8,404 nt of DNA. It comes from Acidaminococcus fermentans (GTDB lineage: Bacteria; Bacillota_C; Negativicutes; Acidaminococcales; Acidaminococcaceae). Numbering within the stretch: the stretch's first letter is position 1; the number at the start of each line of letters is the position of its first letter. Below the pieces are notes generated by a model that did no database searches, was not told where the DNA came from, and was given only the letters and a program-made list of their open reading frames with translations. Location: the NCBI GenBank assembly GCA_004555735.1, contig SFHH01000092.1:1-8404 (forward strand), written 5' to 3'. A program made the translations under genes and the position numbers. Of the stretch, positions 1 to 5,821 are shown piece by piece.

Positions 1-176
1 ACGATGCTGGAATCCGGCACGTCATGAGGGCCTTTTGCTACCTCGCCGCACTCTGTTCCCCGGGCCGTTTCCACGATGGCATGGTCGCCCTTAGCCAAAT
101 CGTACTCCCCGGGAGAGAAATAATAGATTTTTCCAGCTCGCTTGAACCGGATTCCAACGATGGTAACCAATTTCAT
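1..176 (-). CDS. ricT: RicT/YaaT (PSP1-domain) protein, N-terminal part only
   Basis: The first 58 codons of a gene that runs off the left edge. The visible peptide carries the family's N-terminal signature: VGIRFKRAGKIYYF near residues 7-20, then a block around HAIVETARGTECGEV at residues 36-50. In Bacillus, RicT (YaaT) works in the cytoplasm with RicA and RicF as a complex that aids RNase Y-dependent mRNA processing and biofilm/sporulation control; here only the family is visible, not the role. Its ATG overlaps the holB stop as ATGA. The purine-rich AAGGAG lies only 2 nt before that ATG, so the TTG at 170-168 (8 nt spacing) is a serious alternative start and would give the same N-terminal length as I recall for Bacillus YaaT. 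Neighbouring holB and tmk match the Bacillus order, which supports the call. Confidence 0.85.
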   Translation of the reverse strand, partial: MKLVTIVGIRFKRAGKIYYFSPGEYDLAKGDHAIVETARGTECGEVAKGPHDVPDSSI

Positions 177-1219
177 ATCTCCTTATCCAGTTGATGGATT
201 CCCAAAAATAAAGCTTCTATCGCCATCCGGCAGACCACAAAAGAATAGATGGCCCGCCGGCATTTTTCTGTTTCTTCCATAGCCTGCCGGAGCTTTTTTT
301 CCGTCCAGTCGGCAAAGCAGAGGCCCAGCCGGGACCGCAGGTCTTCATTATACAGAGGCTGGGGCAGCCGTTTCTGGAGGATCAGCCCATCCCGCAGCAA
401 CAGGAAGAGCAGTTCCATCATCACCAGGCCTTCCTGCCGTTGATTCCGGTTGAGCCAGGGCAGCCCGGCGGTATAGACCAGGAAATCATCCCGGCCGGAA
501 TTTTCCAAAAGGTCCAGGATTTCTTCCCGCAGCTCCAGGGCATCCAGCCGGAACCAAGCCAGGGCTTTCCCCGCCGACCCGCCTGCCAGATGGGCCAGCA
601 CCGGCAGTTCCCGCCGCCATTTGGCTTCCACCTGGGAAAGATCCGCTTCGTTCAGGCTTTCCGGCCGATCCTTTTCCCCCAGCTGGATGGAGGCCAACAC
701 CTGTTCCGTTTCCCTCTCGGTCAGAGGATCGAACCGCAGGCCGATGACTCGGGACCGGATGGTGGGCAGCAGCTGTTCGGCCTGATCGGCCACCAGGAGG
801 AATAGCCAGTAATCCGGAGGTTCCTCCAGGAGCTTCAGCAGGCTGTTCTGGGCTTCTTCCCGGAGGGTGTGGGCCTCGTCGATGAGACAGACCTTATAGG
901 GGGACAGCACCGGCCCGAAAGCGGCTTTGGCGATCAGTTCGTGGATGGCGTCCACCCCGATGGTCCGGCTTTTCCCGCCAGGTCTCACTTCGATGAAATC
1001 CGGATGGCTGTCATTTTCCATAGCCCGGCAGCTCCGGCAGGCACAGGGCACCAGGGGATTTTCCAGGCACAGGAAGCTCTGGGCAAAGGCCCGGGCCATT
1101 TTTTGTTTCCCGATCCCCTCCGGTCCATAAAAGAGCAGGGACGGCGTCTTCCGCGGGCCAGTCAGCATATTCCGCAAAAAGGCCTTCTCCCCCTCATGTC
1201 CGATGATGGTTTCCCACAT
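173..1219 (-). CDS. holB: DNA polymerase III, delta-prime subunit
   Basis: A clamp-loader subunit of 348 aa, a normal length for HolB. It helps the tau/gamma and delta subunits open the sliding clamp during replication. The AAA+ part is visible: a P-loop-like GPEGIGKQ at residues 32-39, a cysteine cluster at C51, C59, C61 and C64 likely to bind zinc, Walker-B-like LIDEAH at 112-117, the NSLLKLLEEPP stretch at 125-135, and sensor-1 region TIRSRV at 153-158. The P-loop ends in Q39 where an ATPase would have Ser/Thr, which fits delta-prime being a non-hydrolysing member. The first two cluster cysteines after C51 are spaced C-x-C, one residue tighter than the usual C-x2-C. The start ATG has AGGAGG (1227-1232) 7 nt upstream. 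The gene follows tmk after 30 nt and overlaps ricT by 4 nt. Confidence 0.93.
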   Translation of the reverse strand: MWETIIGHEGEKAFLRNMLTGPRKTPSLLFYGPEGIGKQKMARAFAQSFLCLENPLVPCACRSCRAMENDSHPDFIEVRPGGKSRTIGVDAIHELIAKAAFGPVLSPYKVCLIDEAHTLREEAQNSLLKLLEEPPDYWLFLLVADQAEQLLPTIRSRVIGLRFDPLTERETEQVLASIQLGEKDRPESLNEADLSQVEAKWRRELPVLAHLAGGSAGKALAWFRLDALELREEILDLLENSGRDDFLVYTAGLPWLNRNQRQEGLVMMELLFLLLRDGLILQKRLPQPLYNEDLRSRLGLCFADWTEKKLRQAMEETEKCRRAIYSFVVCRMAIEALFLGIHQLDKEI

Positions 1220-1249
1220 TTCCCGTCCTCCTGCTGTCCTGCTTCCAAA

Positions 1250-1873
1250 TTACATCCATTTTTCCAGTTTCTTGATAATTTCTTCCGTGACCACTTCCGG
1301 TTCCTGGAGGGCATCCACCACCAGGATCCGTTCCGGTTCCGCCTGGGCCAGCTGCAGGTATCCCGCCCGGACCCGGTCTTGGAAGGCCAGTCCCTGGAGT
1401 TCGAATTTGTCAACGATGCCCCGTTCGTTCCGCCGTTTCAACAGTTCCCGGGGATCTCCGTCCAACAGCAGGGTCACTGCAGGATGCAGGCCTCGGGTGG
1501 CAAAATCGTTGAGTTTCCGCAGTTGGTCCAGGTCCATATCCCGGAGGATGCCCTGATAGACCAGGGTGGAATCGCTGAACCGGTCGCAGAGGACCACTTT
1601 CCCTGCCTCCAGGGCCGGGCGGATCACCTGGCTCACATGGTCGGCCCGGGCTGCCAGCTGCAGCAGGCTCTCAGTTTCCGGGGACAGATGCAGCCCCGGA
1701 TCCAGCACCAGTTCCCGGATGCTCTCCGCAGTCGCCGTCCCCCCCGGTTCCCGGGTGATCAGCACCTCCCGGCCATAGAGCCGGAACCAGCGGGCCAGCT
1801 GCTGGGCCTGGGTGGTCTTGCCGCCCCCATCCGGCCCTTCTAGGGTGATGAATAAACCTTCTTTTTCCTTCAT
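1250..1873 (-). CDS. tmk: Thymidylate kinase (dTMP kinase)
   Basis: A 207-aa cytoplasmic enzyme phosphorylating dTMP to dTDP with ATP, a required step in dTTP supply. The P-loop GPDGGGKTT lies at residues 13-21, the TREPGGT substrate-binding motif at 40-46, and the signature DRFSDSTLVYQG at 97-108 (DRF/DRY-xDS-xxYQG of the family). The LID region is around residues 145-160 with RRNERG followed by a KFE motif. Length is typical. The ATG overlaps the stop of the upstream decarboxylase gene as ATGA, with a GAGG ribosome-binding element about 7 nt before it, so translation coupling is likely. holB follows 30 nt downstream, and pairing of tmk with holB is common in Firmicutes. Confidence 0.96.
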   Translation of the reverse strand: MKEKEGLFITLEGPDGGGKTTQAQQLARWFRLYGREVLITREPGGTATAESIRELVLDPGLHLSPETESLLQLAARADHVSQVIRPALEAGKVVLCDRFSDSTLVYQGILRDMDLDQLRKLNDFATRGLHPAVTLLLDGDPRELLKRRNERGIVDKFELQGLAFQDRVRAGYLQLAQAEPERILVVDALQEPEVVTEEIIKKLEKWM

Positions 1874-3315
1874 ATCAGTACCTCGATCTGCTGGAGCGTG
1901 CTGTCCTGGGGACCGCTGACTAGCAGTTTCTTTCTCTGCATTTCCCGGCAGTACCGGATCAGTCCTTCCGTGAGCCGCTCTCCCGGCATCACAAGAGGGA
2001 TTCCCGGAGGGTAGAAGCTGATGGTTTCCCCGCAGATTTTCCCGGCTGCGGTTTCGAAAACAGCTGGCCGGTGTCTGGCGAAGAACGCATCCCGCGGGGA
2101 CAGCACCCTTTCCGGCAGCTCCGCCAGGGGAGGCACCGGACCCAAGGCCCGTCCGGGCCTACGGATGGATTCCAGCACCTGGCAAAGGGTCTCTCCCACT
2201 TTTTCCAGTTCCGGTCCTTCATCCGCGTAAGTCACCAGCAGGAGCACATGGTCCTCATCCACCAGTTCCACGGCGATTCCCGCCTGCCGCAGGGCAGCAG
2301 CGGCTTCCGGTCCGGTAACGCCCAGGGAACTCACCTGGAGGGTGATTTTCCCTGGGTCCAGGGCCGTCACACCGCCCTTGCCCACCAGTTCCTGTTCCAG
2401 GACGGGCAGCCCCGGCACCTGATGGAGGGCCCGGCGCAGGGTCCCTGCAGCCCGCAGGGAGGCTTCCGCCATGGCTTTGCCCCGCTCTGCCAGCTGGGCC
2501 TGGGCCGCATCCAGGGCCCCCATCAAAAGGTAATTGGGACTGGTGGTGGTCACCAGGCTCATGGCTGCTTCCATGGCTTCCGGACGGATCCGGCCATAGC
2601 GCACCTGGAGCAGGCTGCACTGGGTCATGGCACCCAGGATCTTGTGGGTACTCTGAGCTGCCGCATCGGCTCCGGAAGCCATGGCACTGGGCGGCAGCCG
2701 GTCCGAAAACCCCAGGTGGGGACCGTGGGCCTCATCCACCAGCAACAGGGCCCCGTGGGCATGGGCGATTTCTGCGATCTTCCGGGTATCCGCCGCCAGC
2801 CCGAAATAGTTGGGGGTGGTCAGGAATACGGCCCGGATCTCCGGATCTTTGTCCAGGGCCTGTGCCACCTGTTCCGGACTCATCTGCAAAGTCAGGCGCC
2901 ACTGGGGATCGTATGCCGGCTGCACGTACACCGGATCCAATCCCCCCAGGATCAGCCCTCCCAGGACGCTCCGGTGGCTGTTCCGAGGCACCAGGATCTT
3001 CTCTCCCGGGCGCAGAGCCCCCAGCAGCATGCCGTGGATCACGCCCGTGGTCCCGTTGACTCCCAGGAAACAGCGGTCCGCCCCGTAAAGCCAGGCTGCC
3101 AGCTCTTCCGTTTCCCGGATGCAGCTCTCCGGATGGTGGATATCGTCCAGTTCGGCCATGAGAGACACATCGCTCTCCAAAGCCACATCCCCCACCAGAT
3201 GGCGCAGGGCCGGATCCGCCCCCCGGCCTCCTTTATGGCCAGGGGTATGCAGGGGATAGATATGGCAGCGGCGGTACGTTTCTACCGCCGTCAGTAAAGG
3301 TCGTTTTGCAGTCAC
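1870..3315 (-). CDS. Orn/Lys/Arg decarboxylase family PLP protein (YaaO/SpeA-like)
   Basis: A 481-aa fold-type-I PLP enzyme of the compact Firmicutes Orn/Lys/Arg decarboxylase family. Visible landmarks: PLHTPGHKG at residues 21-29, NGTT at 88-91 (cofactor phosphate region), the cofactor-binding DEAHG at 194-198, and QSTHK at 221-225, where K225 should form the Schiff base with PLP. A C-terminal domain of the family begins near residue 380, with a GETISFYPPGIP segment around 429-440. Such enzymes decarboxylate lysine, arginine or ornithine to diamines, but the substrate cannot be read from the sequence. It is first in the operon, like yaaO upstream of tmk in Bacillus. The start is GTG, chosen because AAGGAGG sits 7-8 nt upstream and no better start is seen. 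It is led by the promoter at 3341-3370. Confidence 0.88.
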   Translation of the reverse strand: MTAKRPLLTAVETYRRCHIYPLHTPGHKGGRGADPALRHLVGDVALESDVSLMAELDDIHHPESCIRETEELAAWLYGADRCFLGVNGTTGVIHGMLLGALRPGEKILVPRNSHRSVLGGLILGGLDPVYVQPAYDPQWRLTLQMSPEQVAQALDKDPEIRAVFLTTPNYFGLAADTRKIAEIAHAHGALLLVDEAHGPHLGFSDRLPPSAMASGADAAAQSTHKILGAMTQCSLLQVRYGRIRPEAMEAAMSLVTTTSPNYLLMGALDAAQAQLAERGKAMAEASLRAAGTLRRALHQVPGLPVLEQELVGKGGVTALDPGKITLQVSSLGVTGPEAAAALRQAGIAVELVDEDHVLLLVTYADEGPELEKVGETLCQVLESIRRPGRALGPVPPLAELPERVLSPRDAFFARHRPAVFETAAGKICGETISFYPPGIPLVMPGERLTEGLIRYCREMQRKKLLVSGPQDSTLQQIEVLI

Positions 3316-3340
3316 TTCAGTTCCTCCTTAGTAACATCTT

Positions 3341-3370
3341 ATTGTACCATACGGATAGGGGGTGTGGAAA
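3341..3370 (-). promoter_or_regulatory. Promoter of the decarboxylase-tmk-holB-ricT operon
   Basis: On the minus strand, TTTCCA (3365-3370) and TACAAT (3341-3346) are separated by 18 nt, 4/6 and 5/6 matches to the sigma-A -35 and -10 boxes. It lies 25 nt before the GTG start and ribosome-binding site of the decarboxylase gene. One arm of an inverted repeat (GGATAGGGG at 3353-3361) falls within the spacer and the other (3380-3388) just upstream of the -35 box, so a DNA-binding regulator acting here is possible. Confidence 0.6.
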
Positions 3371-3446
3371 GAGACGAAGCCCCTATCCCACCCGGTCTCT
3401 CGGAATCAGGGACCGGCTGGATCAGGTGTACCGGGGCCGATCCAGC
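3353..3446. repeat. Three consecutive inverted repeats in the divergent promoter region
   Basis: IR1 pairs GGATAGGGG (3353-3361) with CCCCTATCC (3380-3388). IR2 pairs GGTCTCT (3394-3400) with AGGGACC (3408-3414) apart from one G-T pair. IR3 pairs GCTGGATC (3416-3423) with GATCCAGC (3439-3446). They lie between the two divergent promoters, upstream of both predicted start sites, so they act as DNA rather than as part of either mRNA leader, or are remnants. The left part (GGGGGTGTGGAAAGA near 3358-3372) resembles the hairpin at 7771-7796, so this may be a decayed copy of the intergenic element family described further right. Confidence 0.6.
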
Positions 3447-3461
3447 AAATTTTACTGAATT

Positions 3462-3490
3462 TTAACAGGTTCTTTGCAAAGGGATATTGT
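3462..3490 (+). promoter_or_regulatory. Promoter of the HAD-IIA phosphatase gene
   Basis: TTAACA (3462-3467, 5/6 match to the -35 box) and TATTGT (3485-3490, 4/6 to the -10 box) are spaced by 17 nt. Transcription would start near 3497, giving a leader of about 60 nt before the ATG at 3556. No riboswitch-like structure is evident in that leader. Confidence 0.55.
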
Positions 3491-3555
3491 ATTTTGAGGA
3501 GCGCCGGGGCATAATTGAGACATAGCATCTTAATCTGGCAACAAGGAGGAATCGT

Positions 3556-4344
3556 ATGCGTGATTTGAATATTATCCGTGCGAAAAAAGGGTTCATCAGT
3601 GATATGGATGGCGTCATCTACCATGGCAGCACCCTGCTGCCCGGAGTGAAGGAGTTCGTAGCCTGGCTCCAGAAAGAAAAGAAACAATTCCTGTTCCTGA
3701 CCAACTCCAGCGAACGCTCTCCCCTGGAACTGCGGAAGAAGCTCCAGGCCATGGGGCTGGATATCGAAGAGAGCCATTTCTATACCAGCGCCCTGGCTAC
3801 GGCCCATTTCCTGAAGACCCAGGCGCCCGGCTGTTCGGCCTATATCATCGGGGCCCATGGGCTGATGAACGCCCTGTATGATGCTGGGATCACCTACAAT
3901 GATGTGAATCCGGAATACGTTGTAGTCGGGGAAACCACGGGCTACAATTATGAAATGATCATCAAAGCCACGGAGCTGATCCACAAAGGGGCCAAACTCA
4001 TCGGCACCAACAGCGACATGACCGGCCCCAGCGACCGGGGGATCATCCCTGCCTGCCGGGCCCTGATCGCCCCCATCGAGCTGGCCACCGGGAAAAAAGC
4101 CTACTTCATCGGCAAGCCCAATCCCCTGATGATGCGGACCGGCCTGAAGCGGCTGGGCGTCCATTCGGAAGACGCAGTGATGATCGGGGACCGGATGGAT
4201 ACGGACGTGATCGGCGGAGTGGAATCCGGCATGGAAACCGTACTGGTGCTCACCGGTGTCTCCAACCGAGAAAACATCAAACGTTTCTCCTATCAGCCCC
4301 ATTACATCCTGAACGGGATCGGGGATCTGGTGCCGGAAAAATAA
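3556..4344 (+). CDS. HAD-IIA family sugar/nucleotide phosphatase (NagD-like)
   Basis: A 262-aa cytoplasmic hydrolase of haloacid dehalogenase subfamily IIA, the NagD / p-nitrophenylphosphatase group with a C2 cap. All four catalytic motifs are visible: motif I DMDGV at residues 16-20 (nucleophile D16, acid/base D18), motif II TNSS at 49-52, motif III lysine K187 in GKPNP, and motif IV GDRMDTD at 211-217 for Mg2+. The cap covers roughly residues 70-180. Members dephosphorylate small metabolites such as UMP, glycerol phosphate or sugar phosphates; the substrate here is unknown. The start ATG has AGGAGG (3544-3549) 6 nt upstream. It is a single-gene unit with its own promoter and a strong terminator starting 3 nt after the stop codon. 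Confidence 0.92.
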   Translation: MRDLNIIRAKKGFISDMDGVIYHGSTLLPGVKEFVAWLQKEKKQFLFLTNSSERSPLELRKKLQAMGLDIEESHFYTSALATAHFLKTQAPGCSAYIIGAHGLMNALYDAGITYNDVNPEYVVVGETTGYNYEMIIKATELIHKGAKLIGTNSDMTGPSDRGIIPACRALIAPIELATGKKAYFIGKPNPLMMRTGLKRLGVHSEDAVMIGDRMDTDVIGGVESGMETVLVLTGVSNRENIKRFSYQPHYILNGIGDLVPEK

Positions 4345-4347
4345 GGA

Positions 4348-4394
4348 GGTTGTTGCACGCGTGAAACCCACACACGTGCAACAACCCTTTTCTT
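4348..4394 (+). terminator. Intrinsic terminator after the HAD gene
   Basis: A perfect 12-bp stem (GGTTGTTGCACG at 4348-4359 with its complement at 4375-4386), with a possible GTG/CAC extension inside the loop, is followed on the plus strand by CTTTTCTTC. The stem is closely similar in sequence to the terminator at 8146-8194, which shares the TTGTTGCACG core. Confidence 0.85.
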
Positions 4395-4399
4395 CATAC

Positions 4400-4432
4400 A
4401 AAAAAACCTGCCCTCAGGCAGGTCTTGTTTTT
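4400..4432. terminator. Bidirectional terminator between HAD gene and tRNA-Ser
   Basis: A 7-bp stem, ACCTGCC (4406-4412) with GGCAGGT (4417-4423), has a 4-nt CTCA loop. On the minus strand it is followed by seven T residues (4406-4400), so it ends the tRNA-Ser transcript. On the plus strand a T-rich tail (CTTGTTTTT) could back up the preceding HAD terminator. Confidence 0.8.
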
Positions 4433-4435
4433 GAA

Positions 4436-4526
4436 TGGCGGAGTGGGAGAGATTCGAACTCTCGCGGGGTTTAACCCCCCTAACGATTTAGCAAACCGTC
4501 CTCTTCAGCCACTTGAGTACCACTCC
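4436..4526 (-). tRNA. tRNA-Ser, anticodon GCU
   Basis: A 91-nt type II tRNA with a long variable arm and encoded CCA end. The acceptor stem is GGAGTGG (4526-4520) with CCACTCC (4446-4440), discriminator G, then CCA at 4438-4436. The D arm begins ACTCAAGTGGCTGAAGAGG, the anticodon loop reads TTTGCTAAA (GCU, decoding AGC/AGU), the extra arm is GC-rich (AGGGGGGTTAAACCCC), and the T arm has the GAGAGTTCGAATCTCTC stem-loop. It has its own near-consensus promoter and a terminator only about 13 nt beyond the CCA, so it is a monocistronic tRNA gene. Confidence 0.97.
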
Positions 4527-4548
4527 GTTTAAATCGGCTGACTCGTTT

Positions 4549-4577
4549 ATAATACACGATTTATTGATTCCTGTCAA
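4549..4577 (-). promoter_or_regulatory. Promoter of tRNA-Ser
   Basis: On the minus strand a perfect -35 box TTGACA (4577-4572), 17-nt spacer and TATTAT -10 box (4554-4549, 5/6) lie about 22 nt before the mature 5' end at 4526. This fits a strong stable-RNA promoter. It starts only 10 nt beyond the T tract of the terminator of the upstream transporter gene. Confidence 0.9.
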
Positions 4578-4586
4578 TAACTTTTT

Positions 4587-4619
4587 AAAAAAGGGGCGTT
4601 TGCACAAGCAACAGCCCCC
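4587..4619 (-). terminator. Intrinsic terminator of the substrate-binding protein gene
   Basis: On the minus strand a stem of GGGGCTGTTGC (4618-4608) with GCAAACGCCCC (4603-4593), two mismatches and a 4-nt TTGT loop, is followed by six T residues (4592-4587). It begins 6 nt after the stop codon. The GGGGCTGTTGC arm is the same sequence found in the hairpin at 7955-7979. Confidence 0.88.
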
Positions 4620-4624
4620 TGTTT

Positions 4625-5392
4625 TTACTTAAACCACTTATCATAGATCTTCTGATATTCCCCGCTCTTTTTCAGGTCATTCAGGGCCTTGTTCAGCTTA
4701 TCGCACAGGTCCTTGTTCTTCTTAGCGGTGGCGATGCCATACATATCCCCCTTCTTGGGTTCCCCTACGGCCTTAGCGTAAGCGCTGCCACCCTGCTTCA
4801 GGAAATACTGGAGCACCGGCAGGTCGCTGATCACCGCATCGGCTCCTCCGTTCTTCAGTTCCAGGCAGGCGGTATCCGAGGTATCGAAGGTCTTGACCTT
4901 AGCCCCTTCGATCTTGCCGGCCGCTTCGGCGCCCGTGGTCCCCAGCTGGACAGCAATGGTCTTCCCTTTCAGGTCATCCAGGCTCTTGATGGAGATGTTG
5001 TCCTTCCCCACGATGGCCATCAGACCGGATTCATAGTAGGGATCGGTGAAATTCACTTTCTGTTTCCGGGCCTCGGTGATGCTCATGCCGGCAATGGCCA
5101 CGTCGATGTTCCCTGCATCCAGGGCCGGGATCAGCGCATCGAAGCCCATCCCCTTGACGGTCACCTTAGCAAAGCCTGCTTTCTTGCCTACGGCCTTGAT
5201 CAGCTCCATATCGAAACCGGTGATCTCTCCGCTTTTCTTATCCGGGAATTCAAAAGGAGCAAAGGACGGTTCCGTCCCTACGATCAGTTCCTTCTTTTCC
5301 GCCGGCTTAGTCCCTGCGTTCTGGCTGCTGCCGCATCCCATTGTCCCCATCAGTGCCGCAAAAAGGCAAATCACTGCCAGGATCTTTTTCAT
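4625..5392 (-). CDS. Amino-acid ABC transporter substrate-binding lipoprotein
   Basis: A 255-aa extracytoplasmic solute-binding protein of family 3 (SBP_bac_3, the GlnH/ArtJ/HisJ type), which captures polar amino acids and hands them to an ABC permease. The N-terminus is a lipoprotein signal: MKK, a hydrophobic stretch to about residue 18, and C20 in TMGC as the lipidation site (T at -3 is less usual than Leu). After a short linker the mature domain starts at ELIVGTEPSFAPFEF (about residues 35-49). GFDMELIKAVGKKAG at 59-73 and the DALIPALDAGNIDVAIAGMSIT stretch near 84-106 are typical of the family. The end, SGEYQKIYDKWF, is the usual C-terminus. The ATG has GGAGG 7 nt upstream. No permease or ATPase gene is next to it. 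It has its own promoter and terminator, so it is expressed alone. The ligand cannot be told from sequence. Confidence 0.92.
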   Translation of the reverse strand: MKKILAVICLFAALMGTMGCGSSQNAGTKPAEKKELIVGTEPSFAPFEFPDKKSGEITGFDMELIKAVGKKAGFAKVTVKGMGFDALIPALDAGNIDVAIAGMSITEARKQKVNFTDPYYESGLMAIVGKDNISIKSLDDLKGKTIAVQLGTTGAEAAGKIEGAKVKTFDTSDTACLELKNGGADAVISDLPVLQYFLKQGGSAYAKAVGEPKKGDMYGIATAKKNKDLCDKLNKALNDLKKSGEYQKIYDKWFK

Positions 5393-5447
5393 AGAAATTC
5401 CTCCCTCATTCAGCCCAATCCGTATTGTATGGCTTTAATTGGGATTA

Positions 5448-5476
5448 ATTATACGACTTGATGTATTATTATGCAA
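5448..5476 (-). promoter_or_regulatory. Promoter of the substrate-binding protein gene
   Basis: On the minus strand TTGCAT (5476-5471) and a perfect TATAAT (5453-5448) are spaced by 17 nt. The leader to the ATG at 5392 is about 50 nt and contains CCCAAT (near 5438) and its complement ATTGGG (near 5415), a possible operator or small hairpin. The promoter lies about 20 nt beyond the T tract of the 6S-like RNA. Confidence 0.8.
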
Positions 5477-5496
5477 TATATTTTTAATAAAAATAC

Positions 5497-5708
5497 AAAA
5501 AACAACTCAGCTGACCTGGTTTTCGCCCCCACACCCGCCTGCTGGAAGGTTCGCTCCTAAGCCTCATGCTCCCCACTACTGCTTCTCTCGCTTTTTCGCG
5601 GCAGGACTTACTTCTAAGCTGCACCGTGCTCACAATGGCTTTTCATTGCTTACGTGGATCGTTTCGCCTGCAACTGGCATCGACTTGCAACCACAGACCT
5701 GAGTTGTT
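5497..5708 (-). ncRNA. ssrS: 6S RNA (SsrS), probable
   Basis: A roughly 212-nt RNA on the minus strand, framed by a strong promoter and a T tract. The first 10 nt (AACAACTCAG, 5708-5699) are fully complementary to the last 10 (CTGAGTTGTT, 5510-5501), and six T residues run from 5502 to 5497, so the closing stem plus T tract acts as terminator. Inside, TGGTT near the 5' side can pair with AACCA near the 3' side, extending the rod. Segments such as GTTGCAAGT, GCCAGTTGCAGGC and TGTGAGCACGG sit at places resembling parts of the 6S consensus as I remember it. 6S RNA binds sigma-A RNA polymerase by mimicking an open promoter. SRP RNA, RNase P RNA and tmRNA were considered and their diagnostic motifs are absent. 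Identity is inferred from length, ends and partial similarity, not from a model search. Confidence 0.68.
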
Positions 5709-5714
5709 GGTTCC

Positions 5715-5743
5715 ATTATAAAAGGCCGGAAAAACTTTGGCAA
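5715..5743 (-). promoter_or_regulatory. Promoter of the 6S-like RNA
   Basis: On the minus strand TTGCCA (5743-5738, 5/6) and a perfect TATAAT (5720-5715) have a 17-nt spacer. The predicted first base is the A at 5708, exactly where the closing stem of the RNA begins, so promoter and RNA structure support one another. Confidence 0.88.
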
Positions 5744-5750
5744 CCGGAAA

Positions 5751-5779
5751 TTCACAAAGCCAGAGAATTATAGTATACT
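5751..5779 (+). promoter_or_regulatory. Promoter of the HD-GYP gene
   Basis: TTCACA (5751-5756, 5/6) and TATACT (5774-5779, 5/6) have a 17-nt spacer. It is back to back with the 6S-like RNA promoter: the two -35 boxes are separated by only 7 bp, so the two transcription units share one short control region. Confidence 0.78.
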
Positions 5780-5821
5780 GAAGAAAGCAAATCTTACCTT
5801 AGAAGCAAAGGTCGATGTCCT

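Noticed and set aside
869..1843. 324-codon plus-strand open frame opposite holB and tmk
   Set aside because: It overlaps two well-supported genes and has no ribosome-binding site or family match that I can recognise.
2071..3297. 408-codon open frame on the plus strand opposite the decarboxylase
   Set aside because: It mirrors a GC-rich gene with a clear PLP motif. The product is rich in Gln, His, Gly and Pro, typical of antisense frames.
3406..4401. Long open frame (331 codons) on the minus strand opposite the HAD phosphatase
   Set aside because: It is the antisense shadow of a gene with all four HAD motifs, and it runs through a terminator hairpin. Its protein has no recognisable features.
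5439..5702. 87-codon open frame on the plus strand over the 6S-like RNA
   Set aside because: The region is better explained as a structured RNA on the other strand. The frame has no ribosome-binding site, and its peptide has no features.
5497..5708. SRP RNA, RNase P RNA or tmRNA
   Set aside because: The diagnostic GGAAGGAAGCAG-type loop of SRP RNA, the conserved RNase P core and the tmRNA tRNA-like ends are not seen, and the length suits 6S RNA better.
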